Source: Streptomyces sp. CB02414
GTDB taxonomy: Bacteria > Actinomycetota > Actinomycetes > Streptomycetales > Streptomycetaceae
Direction: 5' to 3'
Length of the DNA: 64,000 nt
Assembly: GCF_001905385.1 (NCBI RefSeq)
Contig: NZ_LIPF01000005.1
Span: 310,001 to 374,000, forward strand
Both the position numbers and the translations under genes were made by a program. Below the pieces are notes generated by a model. It saw only the letters and a program-made list of their open reading frames with translations. It made no database searches and was not told where the DNA came from. Within the stretch, counting starts at the first letter, position 1. Every line of letters starts with the position of its first letter. Of this stretch, positions 46,838-55,320 are shown piece after piece.

Positions 46838-47754
46838 CGGACACCCGACTGATCCACCGTGTCGGAGCGGGCGCCCTGGAGTGGCTCTGGGCCCACCGCG
46901 ACGGCTTCCGTCTGGAGCCGGACGTGGACCCCGAGATCGGCTTCCTGGAGCGCTTCAAGCCGATCGGGGAACTCGCCCTGATCTGCAAGGTGCTCTTCCG
47001 CGAGGGCGTCGCCGGCTCACGGCAGGCCCAGCTGGCCCGCCAACTGCTCGACCACGTCTGGCGGGACACGCTGGACGGCGGCCGCATGCTGGTGCGCGGG
47101 CAGCGCGTCGAACCGTTCTCACCCGTGCCCTTCGAGGTGTACCTGCCGTTCAAGGAGCTGGGCTACAGCCAGCCCGAGATCGAGCGGGCCACCGTGCTCA
47201 ACCACCGCCTGGACAGCTGGACCCGGTTCCCGGTGACCCCGACCCGGCGCCTGGGCCTGTCCGCCTTCCAGCGCCGCTTCGGCCTGCCGGCCCGGCCGCC
47301 CGAGGCCGACCTGGTGGGCACCACCTGGCTGGCCGGCACCCCCGAACCGTGGACGGTCGAGGGCCACACCGCCTACGACATCACCCACACCGTCTTCCAC
47401 CTCACCGACTGGGGCGAGCGGTCCGACGGCCTGCCGGAGACCGTCGCCGACTACCTCGCCACCTGGCTGCCGGTCTGGATCGACGACTGGCTGGACCTGG
47501 AGCGCTGGGACCTGCTCGGCGAACTCCTCGTCGTGGACGCCTGCCTGCCCCGGCCCACCCTGGACGAACCCGCCTGGCAGGCCTTCGCCGCCGCGCAGCA
47601 GCCCGACGGCGCGATGCCCGCCGTACGGACGATGCCCGAGGGCGACCCCGACACGGTGTTCGACATGGTCTACCACCCGACGCTGGTCGCCGCCTACGCC
47701 TCCGTACTGGCCACCTCCCGCGCCCTCAGCGAGCTGGCGCACAGCACCTCATGA
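46834..47754 (+). CDS. Uncharacterised paralogue B of the peptide operon (306 residues)
   Basis: Aligned with paralogue A it keeps LEWLWAHRDGF, FKPIGELALICKVL, VEPFSPVPFEVYLPFKELGY, FPVTPTRRLGLSAFQRRFGL, TTWLAGTPEPWTVEGHTAYDITHTVFHLTDWG, VADYLATWLPVWIDDWLDLERWDLLGELLVVDACLP, and AAQQPDGAMP...YHPTLVAAYA. The His-rich ITHTVFHLTDWG and the YHPT motif are retained, so both copies may be active, perhaps as a heterodimer. It overlaps the neighbouring genes by 4 bp on each side (ATGA at 46834-46837 and 47751-47754). No transmembrane helix or signal is seen. Confidence 0.75.
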   Translation: MTDTRLIHRVGAGALEWLWAHRDGFRLEPDVDPEIGFLERFKPIGELALICKVLFREGVAGSRQAQLARQLLDHVWRDTLDGGRMLVRGQRVEPFSPVPFEVYLPFKELGYSQPEIERATVLNHRLDSWTRFPVTPTRRLGLSAFQRRFGLPARPPEADLVGTTWLAGTPEPWTVEGHTAYDITHTVFHLTDWGERSDGLPETVADYLATWLPVWIDDWLDLERWDLLGELLVVDACLPRPTLDEPAWQAFAAAQQPDGAMPAVRTMPEGDPDTVFDMVYHPTLVAAYASVLATSRALSELAHSTS

Positions 47755-48842
47755 CGGCCCGCCGCGCGCCCTGGCCGGGCGACCCCCATGACGAGGCCGA
47801 GCCCGTCCCGCCCCCGGCCGTAACCCACGGGCCGCCCGACGAGACGGCCCTGCGCGACCGGCTGGCCGAGGCCGTCGACGCCTCCGACGCGCCCGACGCC
47901 GTCTTCGCCGTCTCCCGGCACGGCCGGCGCGCCCTCCACAGCGGCGGCACCGCCACACCGCCCGACGTCCCCCGCCAGGACCTGCGCTACGAGATCGGCT
48001 CGGCCTCCAAGACCCTCACCGGACTGCTGCTGACCCTGCTGATACGGCGTGGCGTGCTCACCGGAGCCGAACCGGCCGCCACTTGCCTGGACCCCGCCCA
48101 CCCGGTGGGCCCGCACCCCGTCGCCCTCGCCCACCTCATCACCCACACCTCGGGACTCCCGGCCCTGCCCGCCGACTTCGTCCCCCGCGCCCTGCCCGCC
48201 TGGCGCACCAACCCCTACGCCCGCTACCCGGCCGAACGGCTGACCGGCGCCTTCCTGCGCCACGGCCCGCGCCACCGCCCCGGAACCCGCTGGCACTACT
48301 CCAACTACGGCGTCTCCGTCCTCGGCCACGCACTCGCCGCGACCACCGGCAGAACCTGGGAGGACCTGCTCACCGGTCAGGTCCTGCGCCCCCTCGGCAT
48401 GAGCGGCACCGCCCTGCGCGCGGAGGACGGCAAGACCGACGCAACCGGCCACCGCAGGGACGGCCGGACCCCGGTCCCGGCCTTCGACGCGGGCGGCTTC
48501 CAGGCGGCGGGCGCCGTCCGGTCCACCCCGCACGACCTGCTCACCTTCCTCGAGGCCCACCTCGACCCGGCCCGCTCACCGGTGGCCGGCGCGCTGCGGG
48601 CGGTACGCGTGCCGGTGCTCCGCCGCGGGCTCGGACACCGGCACGTGCACACGGTGGCGTGGTTCCGCCACCCCACCGACGGCGGGCCGATGTACTTCCA
48701 CAGCGGCGCCACCCTCGGCCAGCAGGCGTTCCTCGGCTTCCGGCCCGACACCGGCACGGCCCTGGCCGCGGTCTGCACCCGCCGCTTCCGCGCCCGGGAC
48801 CCGTTCATCGCCACCGCCTACGCGCTCCTCGCCGGACCATGA
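47751..48842 (+). CDS. Serine hydrolase, beta-lactamase/PBP fold, cytoplasmic
   Basis: A 363-residue serine beta-lactamase-family protein with all three motifs: SxxK at Ser84-Lys87 (IGSASKTLTG), YSN at 183-185 (HYSNYGVSVLG), and HSG near 317 (FHSGATLGQQAFLGF) in place of KTG. There is no signal peptide, so it acts inside the cell, unlike wall enzymes. Intracellular members include peptide cyclases, D-aminopeptidases and esterases of natural-product pathways. As the last gene of the peptide operon it is a candidate for cutting or cyclising the peptide. The start overlaps paralogue B (ATGA). Confidence 0.88.
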   Translation: MTARRAPWPGDPHDEAEPVPPPAVTHGPPDETALRDRLAEAVDASDAPDAVFAVSRHGRRALHSGGTATPPDVPRQDLRYEIGSASKTLTGLLLTLLIRRGVLTGAEPAATCLDPAHPVGPHPVALAHLITHTSGLPALPADFVPRALPAWRTNPYARYPAERLTGAFLRHGPRHRPGTRWHYSNYGVSVLGHALAATTGRTWEDLLTGQVLRPLGMSGTALRAEDGKTDATGHRRDGRTPVPAFDAGGFQAAGAVRSTPHDLLTFLEAHLDPARSPVAGALRAVRVPVLRRGLGHRHVHTVAWFRHPTDGGPMYFHSGATLGQQAFLGFRPDTGTALAAVCTRRFRARDPFIATAYALLAGP

Positions 48843-48845
48843 CGA

Positions 48846-48884
48846 GGGCGCGGGGCCGCCGCCTCGCACGGCGGCCCCGCGCCC
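48846..48884. terminator. Terminator at the end of the peptide operon
   Basis: GGGCGCGGGGCCGCC (48846-48860) pairs exactly with GGCGGCCCCGCGCCC (48870-48884) around a 9-base loop, three bases after the hydrolase stop. It also faces the end of the convergent protease gene, so it may serve both. Confidence 0.85.
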
Positions 48885-48909
48885 GAGCCGCAGGACGGCT
48901 CACCCTCCG

Positions 48910-50250
48910 TCAGACCCGCTGCCACAGGGCCGGCGTCGCCTCGGGCGACCAGACGCCCTGCGCCTGGTGGTTCTGCAGGCACCGGTAGCGCAGCCCCGCG
49001 TGGGACACCGTGGCCCCGACCTCGTAGACCCGGCCCGCCGCCCACGCGTCCGCCGCCGCGTTGTCCTGCGGCGCGGGCGTGCCCGCCTCGGCGGAGGTGG
49101 TCTTCAGGGTGAGGCCGAAGTCGCTGAGCAGCGGATTGATCGGCTGGTAGAAGGTGGTCCCGCCGTTCGTGCAGTCCCCGGAGCCGCCGGACGTGGTGCC
49201 CTGTGCCTGGGTTCCCGCGACGAAGGGGCCGCCGGAGTCGCCGGGTTCGGCGCACACCGTGGTCTGGGTCAGCCCGTCGACGGTGCCCTGCGGGTAGGTG
49301 ACGCTCGTGTCGTGCTGCTGGACCGTGCCGCAGTGCCATCCCGTGGTGGAACCGGACCGGCAGACGGACGCGCCCACGAGCGCCTCCACCGAGCCGTCGA
49401 TCTGCACCTTCTGGCCGCCCTCGCCGTTGATGTCCGGGGTGGCGGTCCAGTCGGCGTTCACGCCCACCCAGGCCATGTCCTTGCCCGGGAAGGTGGACGC
49501 CTCGAAGGTGCCCTGGTCGGTCTCGTCGAAGCCGGTGGTCGTCGCGCCCGGCTGGCCGCAGTGGCCGGCCGTGGCGAAGCCCTGCTGCTGGTCCTTGGTG
49601 ACGGAGAAGCCGATGGAGCAGCGGGCCTGGCCGTCGATGTAGTAGGCGTCGCCGCCGACGAGGTCCTTGAACACCCGGGGCCGGTCGGCCGAGACCCGGA
49701 CGCCGACGTCCTGGCCCGCGACCCCGGCGGCCTCGGTGAAGTCCGTCGCGGCCGACTCGCTGGTGGCCTGCACCACGACCCGGTTGGTCCTGACGTCGAC
49801 GAACCAGACCGGCGTCTCGTACGTCCCGGTGCGCGCGGCGGCGGCGTCCAGCTTCTCCTTGACCGAGCGGAGCTCCGCCAGTCCCTTCTCGACGACCGCC
49901 GCCTCGGCGCCCTGCGCCTCGATGGCGGCCGTGTCCGCGGCGTCGGTGGTGGCGACGGTCAGTTCGGCGGAGGTCGCGCCGCTCACCCAGGCCCCGGCGA
50001 AGCGGTCGCCCAGCGTGTTGCGCAGCATGCCCGCGCGGGTGCCCGCCTCCGCCTCGTTGACCAGCCTGGCCGACGCCTGGGCCGGCGTCAGCCCCAGGTC
50101 CCTCTGCATGGCGCGCAGCACCTGCGCCGGGGGTTTGTCCGCGCCGGGCGGCGGGGCGGCCGACGCGGCGGCGGGGACTGCGGTCAGGACCAGGGCGCCG
50201 AGCGCGGTGAGGGCGGCGCGGCGGCTGCGCGCGGCATGTCTGCCGACCAT
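48910..50250 (-). CDS. Streptogrisin C-like secreted S1 protease with chitin-binding module
   Basis: A 446-residue secreted chymotrypsin-type serine protease. Signal peptide residues are about 1-31 (ALGALVLTAVPAAASA). An alpha-lytic-type pro-domain runs to about 190. The catalytic domain has His230 (TAGHCG), Asp258 (PGKDMAWVG) and Ser339 (EPGDSGGPF). A Thr/Ser/Pro-rich linker leads to a type 5/12 chitin-binding module at about 401-446 (DAWAAGRVYEVGATVSHAGLRYRCLQNHQAQ). The ATG at 50248-50250 has AAGGAGG 9 bases upstream. The module implies action on insect or fungal chitin-bound protein. Confidence 0.94.
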   Translation of the reverse strand: MVGRHAARSRRAALTALGALVLTAVPAAASAAPPPGADKPPAQVLRAMQRDLGLTPAQASARLVNEAEAGTRAGMLRNTLGDRFAGAWVSGATSAELTVATTDAADTAAIEAQGAEAAVVEKGLAELRSVKEKLDAAAARTGTYETPVWFVDVRTNRVVVQATSESAATDFTEAAGVAGQDVGVRVSADRPRVFKDLVGGDAYYIDGQARCSIGFSVTKDQQQGFATAGHCGQPGATTTGFDETDQGTFEASTFPGKDMAWVGVNADWTATPDINGEGGQKVQIDGSVEALVGASVCRSGSTTGWHCGTVQQHDTSVTYPQGTVDGLTQTTVCAEPGDSGGPFVAGTQAQGTTSGGSGDCTNGGTTFYQPINPLLSDFGLTLKTTSAEAGTPAPQDNAAADAWAAGRVYEVGATVSHAGLRYRCLQNHQAQGVWSPEATPALWQRV

Positions 50251-50430
50251 GCGATGTGCCTCCTTCGAGGGCTGTGCGAGACAGCGGGTGTCGGTGGGTG
50301 ACCACGGTTCGTGGTGCGGGTCCGGCGAAGTCACAGTCCTTGCCGGTGGGATCCGCGGCCATGCCCGCACCGGGCGTCTTTCGCGCGATGGGGGACGCGG
50401 CGGGTGCCAAGTGCAGTACGCGGGCGGGCG

Positions 50431-52092
50431 TCAGGCGGGGGTCAGCCCCGGGTTGCCGGCCTCGGTGACGAAGGACGCGGCCGTGGTGACGGGAGCACCG
50501 GGCGTGCTGATGGCGGAGACCGTCCGGAAGTCGAGGCGGGTGGCCTGGCGGCCGAGTTCGGCGCGGACGTACCCGCGCTTGCCGTTGTAGAACTTCATGT
50601 GCGGGTTGGCCCGCATGTACAGGTCCCAGTTGGCGGGCTGCTCCACACCGTCCCGGCCGCTGGCGACCGAGGTGCAGGTGACCTCCGTGCCGACGGTGGC
50701 CGACGCCGGGTCGTCGAAGTCGTCCTTGACGTCGAGGGCGTACCCCACGTGCACGTCACCGGTGAGGATCAGCCAGTTCTCGATCCCGGCGGCCTTCGCC
50801 CCGGCGACCACCCGGTCGCGGGAGGCGCGGTAGCCGTCCCAGGCGTCCATGGAGAGCGCGGCGTCGGCGGTCACGTCGAACTTGCGCTGGGAGAAGCAGA
50901 CCTGCTGGGGCATCACGTTCCACAGCGCCGTCGAGTTCTGCCAGCCGTCCAGCAGCCACTGCTCCTGCGCCGCGCCGGTGATGGTGCGCGCCGGGTCGTC
51001 CGACTCCGGTCCGGGGGCGTGCGGCCGGTCGTCGTAGGCCTGGTCGGAGCGGTACTGCCGGGTGTCGAGGATGTCGAACTGGGCGAGCGTGCCCCAGTGC
51101 AGCCTGCGGTACAGCTGGGCGTCGGGGCCCTGGGGCAGCTGGGCGGCGCGCAGCGGCTGGTTCTCCCAGTACGCGCGGTAGGCGGCGGCCCGCCGCAGCA
51201 GGAACTCCTCCGGAGGGATGCCGTTCTCGGGGATGTCGTCGGCGTAGTTGTTCTCGGTCTCGTGGTCGTCCCAGGCGACCACGAAGGGGTGCGCGGCATG
51301 GGCGGCCTTGAGGTCCTCGTCGCTCTTGTACAGGGAGTAGCGCAGCCGGTAGTCCGCGAGGGTCATGGTCTCGCGGTTGAAGACGTCGGGCAGCACGACG
51401 TCGGTGTAGCGGCGCTCGCCGCCCGACGGGTTCACCGCGTACTCGTACAGGTAGTCGCCGAGGTGGAAGACCACGTCGACGTCGTCCTGGGCCAGGTGCC
51501 GCAGCACGGTGTAGTAGCCGTCCATGTACGCCTGGCAGGCGACGGCACCCAGCCTCAGCGTGGCGGTGGCGCTGTCCGCCGGCGGCGCGGTGCGGGTGCG
51601 GCCCGCGGGGCTGATCCAGGCACCGGCCCGGAAGCGGTAGTAGTACACGGTGCCCGGCGTCAGGCCCTTCACGTCGACGTGCACGCTGTGGTTGTACTCG
51701 GCGTGCGCGTCGGCGGTGCCACGGAACAGGACGGCCGCGAAGTACTCGTCGAGGGCCACCTCCCACTCGACCGTGACCCGCTCCGTGCCCATGCCGCCGT
51801 CCTCCAGGAACGGCTCGGGCGCGAGCCGGGTCCACAGCAGCACCGAGTCCGGCAGCGGATCACCGGAGGCGACGCCGAGCGTGAACGGGTCCTTGGGGAT
51901 CCGGGCGGCGCGCTGGGGTGCGGCCACCGCGCCGCGGGCCGGGATGTTGGTGGAGAAGGCGAGCGCGGCGGCGGCCGCGGTGACGGTGAGGAAACGCCGG
52001 CGGGCCAGGTGGCGCGCGGCGGTGCCCAGCACGGCGTCGTGCGGGGAGAAGGCGTGCTCGGCCGGTCGGCGGTGACGGCCCGTGGGCGCCAT
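50431..52092 (-). CDS. phoD: Alkaline phosphatase D (PhoD-type phosphodiesterase)
   Basis: A 553-residue Tat-exported metallophosphatase that frees phosphate from phosphodiesters and wall teichoic acid. The twin-arginine signal is RRRFLTVTAAAAALAFS at about 31-47. The N-terminal immunoglobulin-like domain (FTLGVASGDPLPDSVLLWTRLAPE) is followed by the metal-binding PhoD core VFHLGDYLYEYA, FVVAWDDHETENNYADD, and ENWLILTGDVHVGYALDVK. I looked for GTTCACC PHO-box repeats before the start and did not see any. The upstream sequence instead has a TTTTGTCTGCTTAGCAT stretch that could be a -10 region. Confidence 0.93.
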   Translation of the reverse strand: MAPTGRHRRPAEHAFSPHDAVLGTAARHLARRRFLTVTAAAAALAFSTNIPARGAVAAPQRAARIPKDPFTLGVASGDPLPDSVLLWTRLAPEPFLEDGGMGTERVTVEWEVALDEYFAAVLFRGTADAHAEYNHSVHVDVKGLTPGTVYYYRFRAGAWISPAGRTRTAPPADSATATLRLGAVACQAYMDGYYTVLRHLAQDDVDVVFHLGDYLYEYAVNPSGGERRYTDVVLPDVFNRETMTLADYRLRYSLYKSDEDLKAAHAAHPFVVAWDDHETENNYADDIPENGIPPEEFLLRRAAAYRAYWENQPLRAAQLPQGPDAQLYRRLHWGTLAQFDILDTRQYRSDQAYDDRPHAPGPESDDPARTITGAAQEQWLLDGWQNSTALWNVMPQQVCFSQRKFDVTADAALSMDAWDGYRASRDRVVAGAKAAGIENWLILTGDVHVGYALDVKDDFDDPASATVGTEVTCTSVASGRDGVEQPANWDLYMRANPHMKFYNGKRGYVRAELGRQATRLDFRTVSAISTPGAPVTTAASFVTEAGNPGLTPA

Positions 52093-52291
52093 CTGGTGTC
52101 CTCTCGTACGGGGCGGGCGTCCTGCCCGGGATGCGCGGACCCCGCATGCTAAGCAGACAAAACGCCCGAAACCGGAAGGGCTTGCGGAGTGATCACACAG
52201 GAGGGCGTACGCGCGTGTGGACGCCCGGCCCCGGGGGCACCCGGAAGCGGGTGGCAAGGGGCACGGGAGAGGAAGGCGGTGGGCGGAGCGG

Positions 52292-52597
52292 ATGGCCAGG
52301 ACCAGGCGCTACGAGGTGGCGGCCTCCGGCCGCTGGTGGGACGAGGAGGACAACCGCCGGCTGCCTGCCGGCGAGGTGCACGCGTGGGAGCAGGGCACGA
52401 ACCAGACGGTGTGCGGGCTGTCCCTGCACCGCTCGCGGCTGTCCCGGTTCCCGGGCGTCGGCTGGAGCGACGTCCTGCCCGAGTCCGGCGGCGCGGCCGA
52501 CGCCGTCCGCCGGGTCTGCCCGCGCTGTGCGGCGGCGGCCGGTCGCCGGGCAGCGGGCGACCGGCCGGGCTGGCGGCGGGTGAACCCGCGCCCCTGA
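52292..52597 (+). CDS. Small hypothetical protein with a C-terminal Cys pair
   Basis: A 101-residue protein. RYEVAASGRWWDEEDNRRLPAGEVHAWEQGTNQTVCGLSLHRSRLSRFPGVGWSDVLPES is followed by RVCPRCAAAAG. Cys in TVCGL plus the CPRC pair could form a small zinc knuckle. This pattern (HAWExGTNxTVCGL plus late CPRC) occurs in many short Streptomyces proteins of unknown function, as I recall. The ATG at 52292 has GGAG nearby. It lies between phoD and the methyltransferase, convergent with the latter. Confidence 0.72.
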   Translation: MARTRRYEVAASGRWWDEEDNRRLPAGEVHAWEQGTNQTVCGLSLHRSRLSRFPGVGWSDVLPESGGAADAVRRVCPRCAAAAGRRAAGDRPGWRRVNPRP

Positions 52598-52619
52598 GAC
52601 CCGGGGCGCGGGCCGGAGG

Positions 52620-53420
52620 TCAGGACGGCAGCGGCGAGCGGCTGACCCGGATCTTGGACTGGCCGTGCGGCCGCTTCTCCCAGTCCTCCATGAACCGCGC
52701 GTGCAGGTTGTGCTGGGCCGCCAGCGTGAGCAGCGTGTCGGTGCGGTAGTAGAAGTCCTCGCGCAGCACCTGGTGTTCCGTGCCCTCGGTGCGGTCGAAG
52801 GTGAAGTCGAAGAAACCCGTGCCGGTCAGGACGCGGCCGACGTGCCGGAGGCACTCGTCGATGACGCTGAGCGGCGAGTGCGAGAAGACGCTGTGCGCGT
52901 GGACGACGTCGAAGTGGTCGTCCGGCAGGAACTCCAGCTTCAGGTCGCCGGTGATGGTCAGGTGGGGCAGCTTGGCCTGGAGACCGTGCTCGGTCAGCGT
53001 CTGCTTCGCGGCGATCAGTATGTCCGGCGAGATGTCGATGCCGTAGTAGTGCCCGGTGTCGAGGTGGTCGATGAAGTGCCGGCCGCCGCGCAGGTTGCCG
53101 CAGCCGATGTCGAGCATGCGGTGCTCCGGGCGCAGTCCGTGCTCGATCAGGTAGTCGAACTGCATCTGTCCCAGCGCCAGCCAGCGGTCGTGGGTCCGGC
53201 TGCCGACCGCCGCCTCGGGGCTGCGGCGGGCGTCGGAGGCCATCACCGCCCGGTAGTAGCCGACGTGGTCCGGGTGCTTGAGCCGCAGCCACGCGTCCCG
53301 CCCGGCCCGGCGCACGTACGGGCCCACACGGTCGGGGTGGCGCAGCGCGTAGCCGACCTTGTGGGTGAGCGCGGCGCGGTTGCTGCGCAGTTTCTTCGGG
53401 GACTTGGCGTCCTTGGGCAT
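52620..53420 (-). CDS. Class I SAM-dependent methyltransferase
   Basis: A 266-residue methyltransferase. A basic 60-residue lead includes DAKSPKKLRSNRAALTHKVGYALRHPDR. The core is LALGQMQFDYLIEHGLRPEHRMLDIGCGNLRGGRHFIDHLDTGHYYGIDISPDILIAAKQTL, with a DIGCGNLRGG SAM motif, then FDVVHAHSVFSHSPLSVIDECLRHVGRVLTGTGFFDFTFDRTEGTEHQ. The YYGIDISPDIL pattern is seen in proteins near cell-surface glycan genes. The acceptor is unknown. The ATG at 53418-53420 is supported by a GGAGG about 11 bases upstream. It may be the end of the GntR-ABC operon (60 bp gap). Confidence 0.85.
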   Translation of the reverse strand: MPKDAKSPKKLRSNRAALTHKVGYALRHPDRVGPYVRRAGRDAWLRLKHPDHVGYYRAVMASDARRSPEAAVGSRTHDRWLALGQMQFDYLIEHGLRPEHRMLDIGCGNLRGGRHFIDHLDTGHYYGIDISPDILIAAKQTLTEHGLQAKLPHLTITGDLKLEFLPDDHFDVVHAHSVFSHSPLSVIDECLRHVGRVLTGTGFFDFTFDRTEGTEHQVLREDFYYRTDTLLTLAAQHNLHARFMEDWEKRPHGQSKIRVSRSPLPS

Positions 53421-53479
53421 GACGGTTCGACCTCCGGGTGAGGGGTTGGGGGACGGTGCGGGAGGTGCCGCAGAGGGTG

Positions 53480-54436
53480 TCAGATCCGGCGGCGCAGCAA
53501 CAGGACCGTGACGAGGGCGAGTGCGAGCGCGAGGCCGCCGAGGAGCGCCGTGTCGGTCCACTGGAACGCCCAGTAGTCGCCTGCGGGGTTCGCCTCGTAG
53601 AAGCGTGCGACGTAGCCGTGCTGCGTCATGCACTCCTTCAGCTCGCGCCCGGACGGGTAGGGGCAGTTCAGGACGTCCTCCCGGCGGCCGGACGCCGTGA
53701 TCAGGCCGTAGTGCCCGGTGGACCACTTCTCGCCCATGGGCGGCTTGGGCCGCCACCCGTCGCTGACGTAGGTGTGCGGCGGGACCAGGAGCCGGGCCCG
53801 GTGGGTCCACTGCACCAGTGCCGTCACCGCGGCCGTGACCAGCAGCGTCCACGCCATGGCGGACAGCACCCGGCGGGTCAGCAGCCCGGCGAGGGTGCCC
53901 ACGGCCAGGCCGCACAGCGCGGCGGCGACGGTGGCGGGACCGGAACCGGTGAGCGCGGTCGCCTCGTACCAGAAGACGCCGTAGCTGTGGTTGGCGGCGG
54001 GCTCCCACCACCAGCGGAACAGCAGGGCCAGCGATCCGGAGAGCGCCACGGTGGCCACCGCGGCGAGGGCGAGGCGGGAGGCGAACCACTGGGCCCGGCT
54101 CACGCCCTGCGCCAGCACCATCCGGTGGGTGCCCAGCTCCCGGTCGCGGCCCAGCAGCGGTGCGCCCCAGAACATGCCGATCAGCGTGGGCAGGGCGATG
54201 TTGAGCGCGCCGAGCAGCTTGAGCGGTTCGACGTCCAGGAACTGCGGCAGCCCGTCACCGGGCCGGCTGCAGAACAGCGGGCCGGGATCGCAGTGGTCGA
54301 ACAGCCCGCTGTGCAGGTTGTCCAGCATGCCCGAGCGGAAGTACGCGGCGAGCGCGGCGACGACGACCAGGACGGCCGCGCCGCAGCCGACCAGCACCCG
54401 CTGCTGGCGCCAGGCCAGCCACAGCGTGCCCTTCAC
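53480..54436 (-). CDS. ABC transporter permease (ABC-2 type)
   Basis: A 318-residue membrane permease with about six hydrophobic segments: RVLVGCGAAVLVVVAALAAYF, LGALNIALPTLIGMFWGAPLLGRDRELGTHRMVLAQGVSRAQWFASRLALAAVATVALSGSLALLF, and others. FWGAPLLGRDRELGTHR is the loop typical of YtrC-type permeases, with an unusually large extracellular loop between helices 5 and 6. The GTG start overlaps the ATPase stop (GTGA, 54433-54436). It pairs with the ATPase and the GntR regulator in the classic YtrA-like operon, usually induced by wall-active antibiotics. Confidence 0.88.
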   Translation of the reverse strand: MKGTLWLAWRQQRVLVGCGAAVLVVVAALAAYFRSGMLDNLHSGLFDHCDPGPLFCSRPGDGLPQFLDVEPLKLLGALNIALPTLIGMFWGAPLLGRDRELGTHRMVLAQGVSRAQWFASRLALAAVATVALSGSLALLFRWWWEPAANHSYGVFWYEATALTGSGPATVAAALCGLAVGTLAGLLTRRVLSAMAWTLLVTAAVTALVQWTHRARLLVPPHTYVSDGWRPKPPMGEKWSTGHYGLITASGRREDVLNCPYPSGRELKECMTQHGYVARFYEANPAGDYWAFQWTDTALLGGLALALALVTVLLLRRRI

Positions 54437-55320
54437 GCCGCCTCCTCGCTGCTCTCGGCGCCGGAGCGCAGGTGACCGAGGAGGATCTCCTCCAGGCCGG
54501 GCCGCTCGACGTGCCAGTCGCCGCCGAGCGGGCCCCGGGGGCGTATCAGCGCGGTCAGCTGCCGTCCGTGCGTGCGTTGCCGCACCACTTCGTGGCGCCG
54601 CAGTCCGGGTGCCTCGTCGGCGTGTCCGGTGACCAGGGCGTGGCCCTCGCGGAGCGCGTCGGTGTCCTCGTCCAGCGCGACCCGGCCGGCCCGCAGCAGC
54701 AGTACCCGGTCGCAGGTCTGCTCCAGGTCGGGCAGGACGTGCGAGGACAGCACGATGCTCACCTCGCGCTCGGCCGCCTCGGCCATCAGGATCGCCATGA
54801 TCTCCTCGCGCACCACCGGGTCGAGGTCGGCGAGGGGCTCGTCCAGGAGCAGCAGCTCAGGCCGCTTGCCGAGGGCCAGGGCGAGCGCCACCCGGGTGCG
54901 CCGGCCCGGTGACAGCTCGCCCACGCGGGCCGTGAGGGGGATGCCGCCCTCGCCCACGACCCGCTCGGCGACCGTCCGGTCCCAGACGGCGTTCAGCTTG
55001 CCGCCCATGCGCAGGGTGTCGGCCACCGTGAAGCGCGGGTAGAGCGGCTTGTCCTGGGTGAGCAGGGCGACCCGGGTGCGGGCCGGGGCGGAATCCGGCG
55101 CGGCACCCAGGGCCCGGATCTCTCCGTGGGTGGGCCGCAGCAGGCCGCCGGCCAGGTGCAGCAGGGTGCTCTTGCCCGCGCCGTTGCGGCCCACCAGCGC
55201 GGTGATCCGGCCGCGGGGCACCGTGAATCCGCAGTCCCGCAGGGCCCAGTCGCCGCGTGCCCGGTAGCGGAACCCGAGGTCCGTGGCGTGCAGCGCGGCG
55301 GGCTCGTCCGGCCCGGTCAT
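54433..55320 (-). CDS. ABC transporter ATP-binding protein
   Basis: A 295-residue ATPase that energises the downstream permease. Walker A is LVGRNGAGKSTLLHLAGGLLRPTHGE near residues 42-65, and Walker B is LLLLDEPLADLDPVVREEI near 153. The H-loop is SSHVLPDLEQTCDRVLLL. The signature reads ELSPGRRTRVALALALGK, with LSPGR instead of LSGGQ, a variant seen in YtrB-type transporters. It is joined by ATGA overlap to the GntR gene (55317-55320) and by GTGA overlap to the permease. Confidence 0.92.
   Translation of the reverse strand: MTGPDEPAALHATDLGFRYRARGDWALRDCGFTVPRGRITALVGRNGAGKSTLLHLAGGLLRPTHGEIRALGAAPDSAPARTRVALLTQDKPLYPRFTVADTLRMGGKLNAVWDRTVAERVVGEGGIPLTARVGELSPGRRTRVALALALGKRPELLLLDEPLADLDPVVREEIMAILMAEAAEREVSIVLSSHVLPDLEQTCDRVLLLRAGRVALDEDTDALREGHALVTGHADEAPGLRRHEVVRQRTHGRQLTALIRPRGPLGGDWHVERPGLEEILLGHLRSGAESSEEAA

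Noticed and set aside
45896..47754. Idea that the two paralogues are lanthipeptide dehydratase or cyclase halves.
   Set aside because: No zinc Cys-Cys-His cyclase triad, no tRNA-dependent dehydratase motifs, and the proteins are too short; the peptide has only one Cys.
50250..50430. PHO box before phoD or the protease gene.
   Set aside because: I looked for GTTCACC-type direct repeats in the gaps upstream of both genes and found none.
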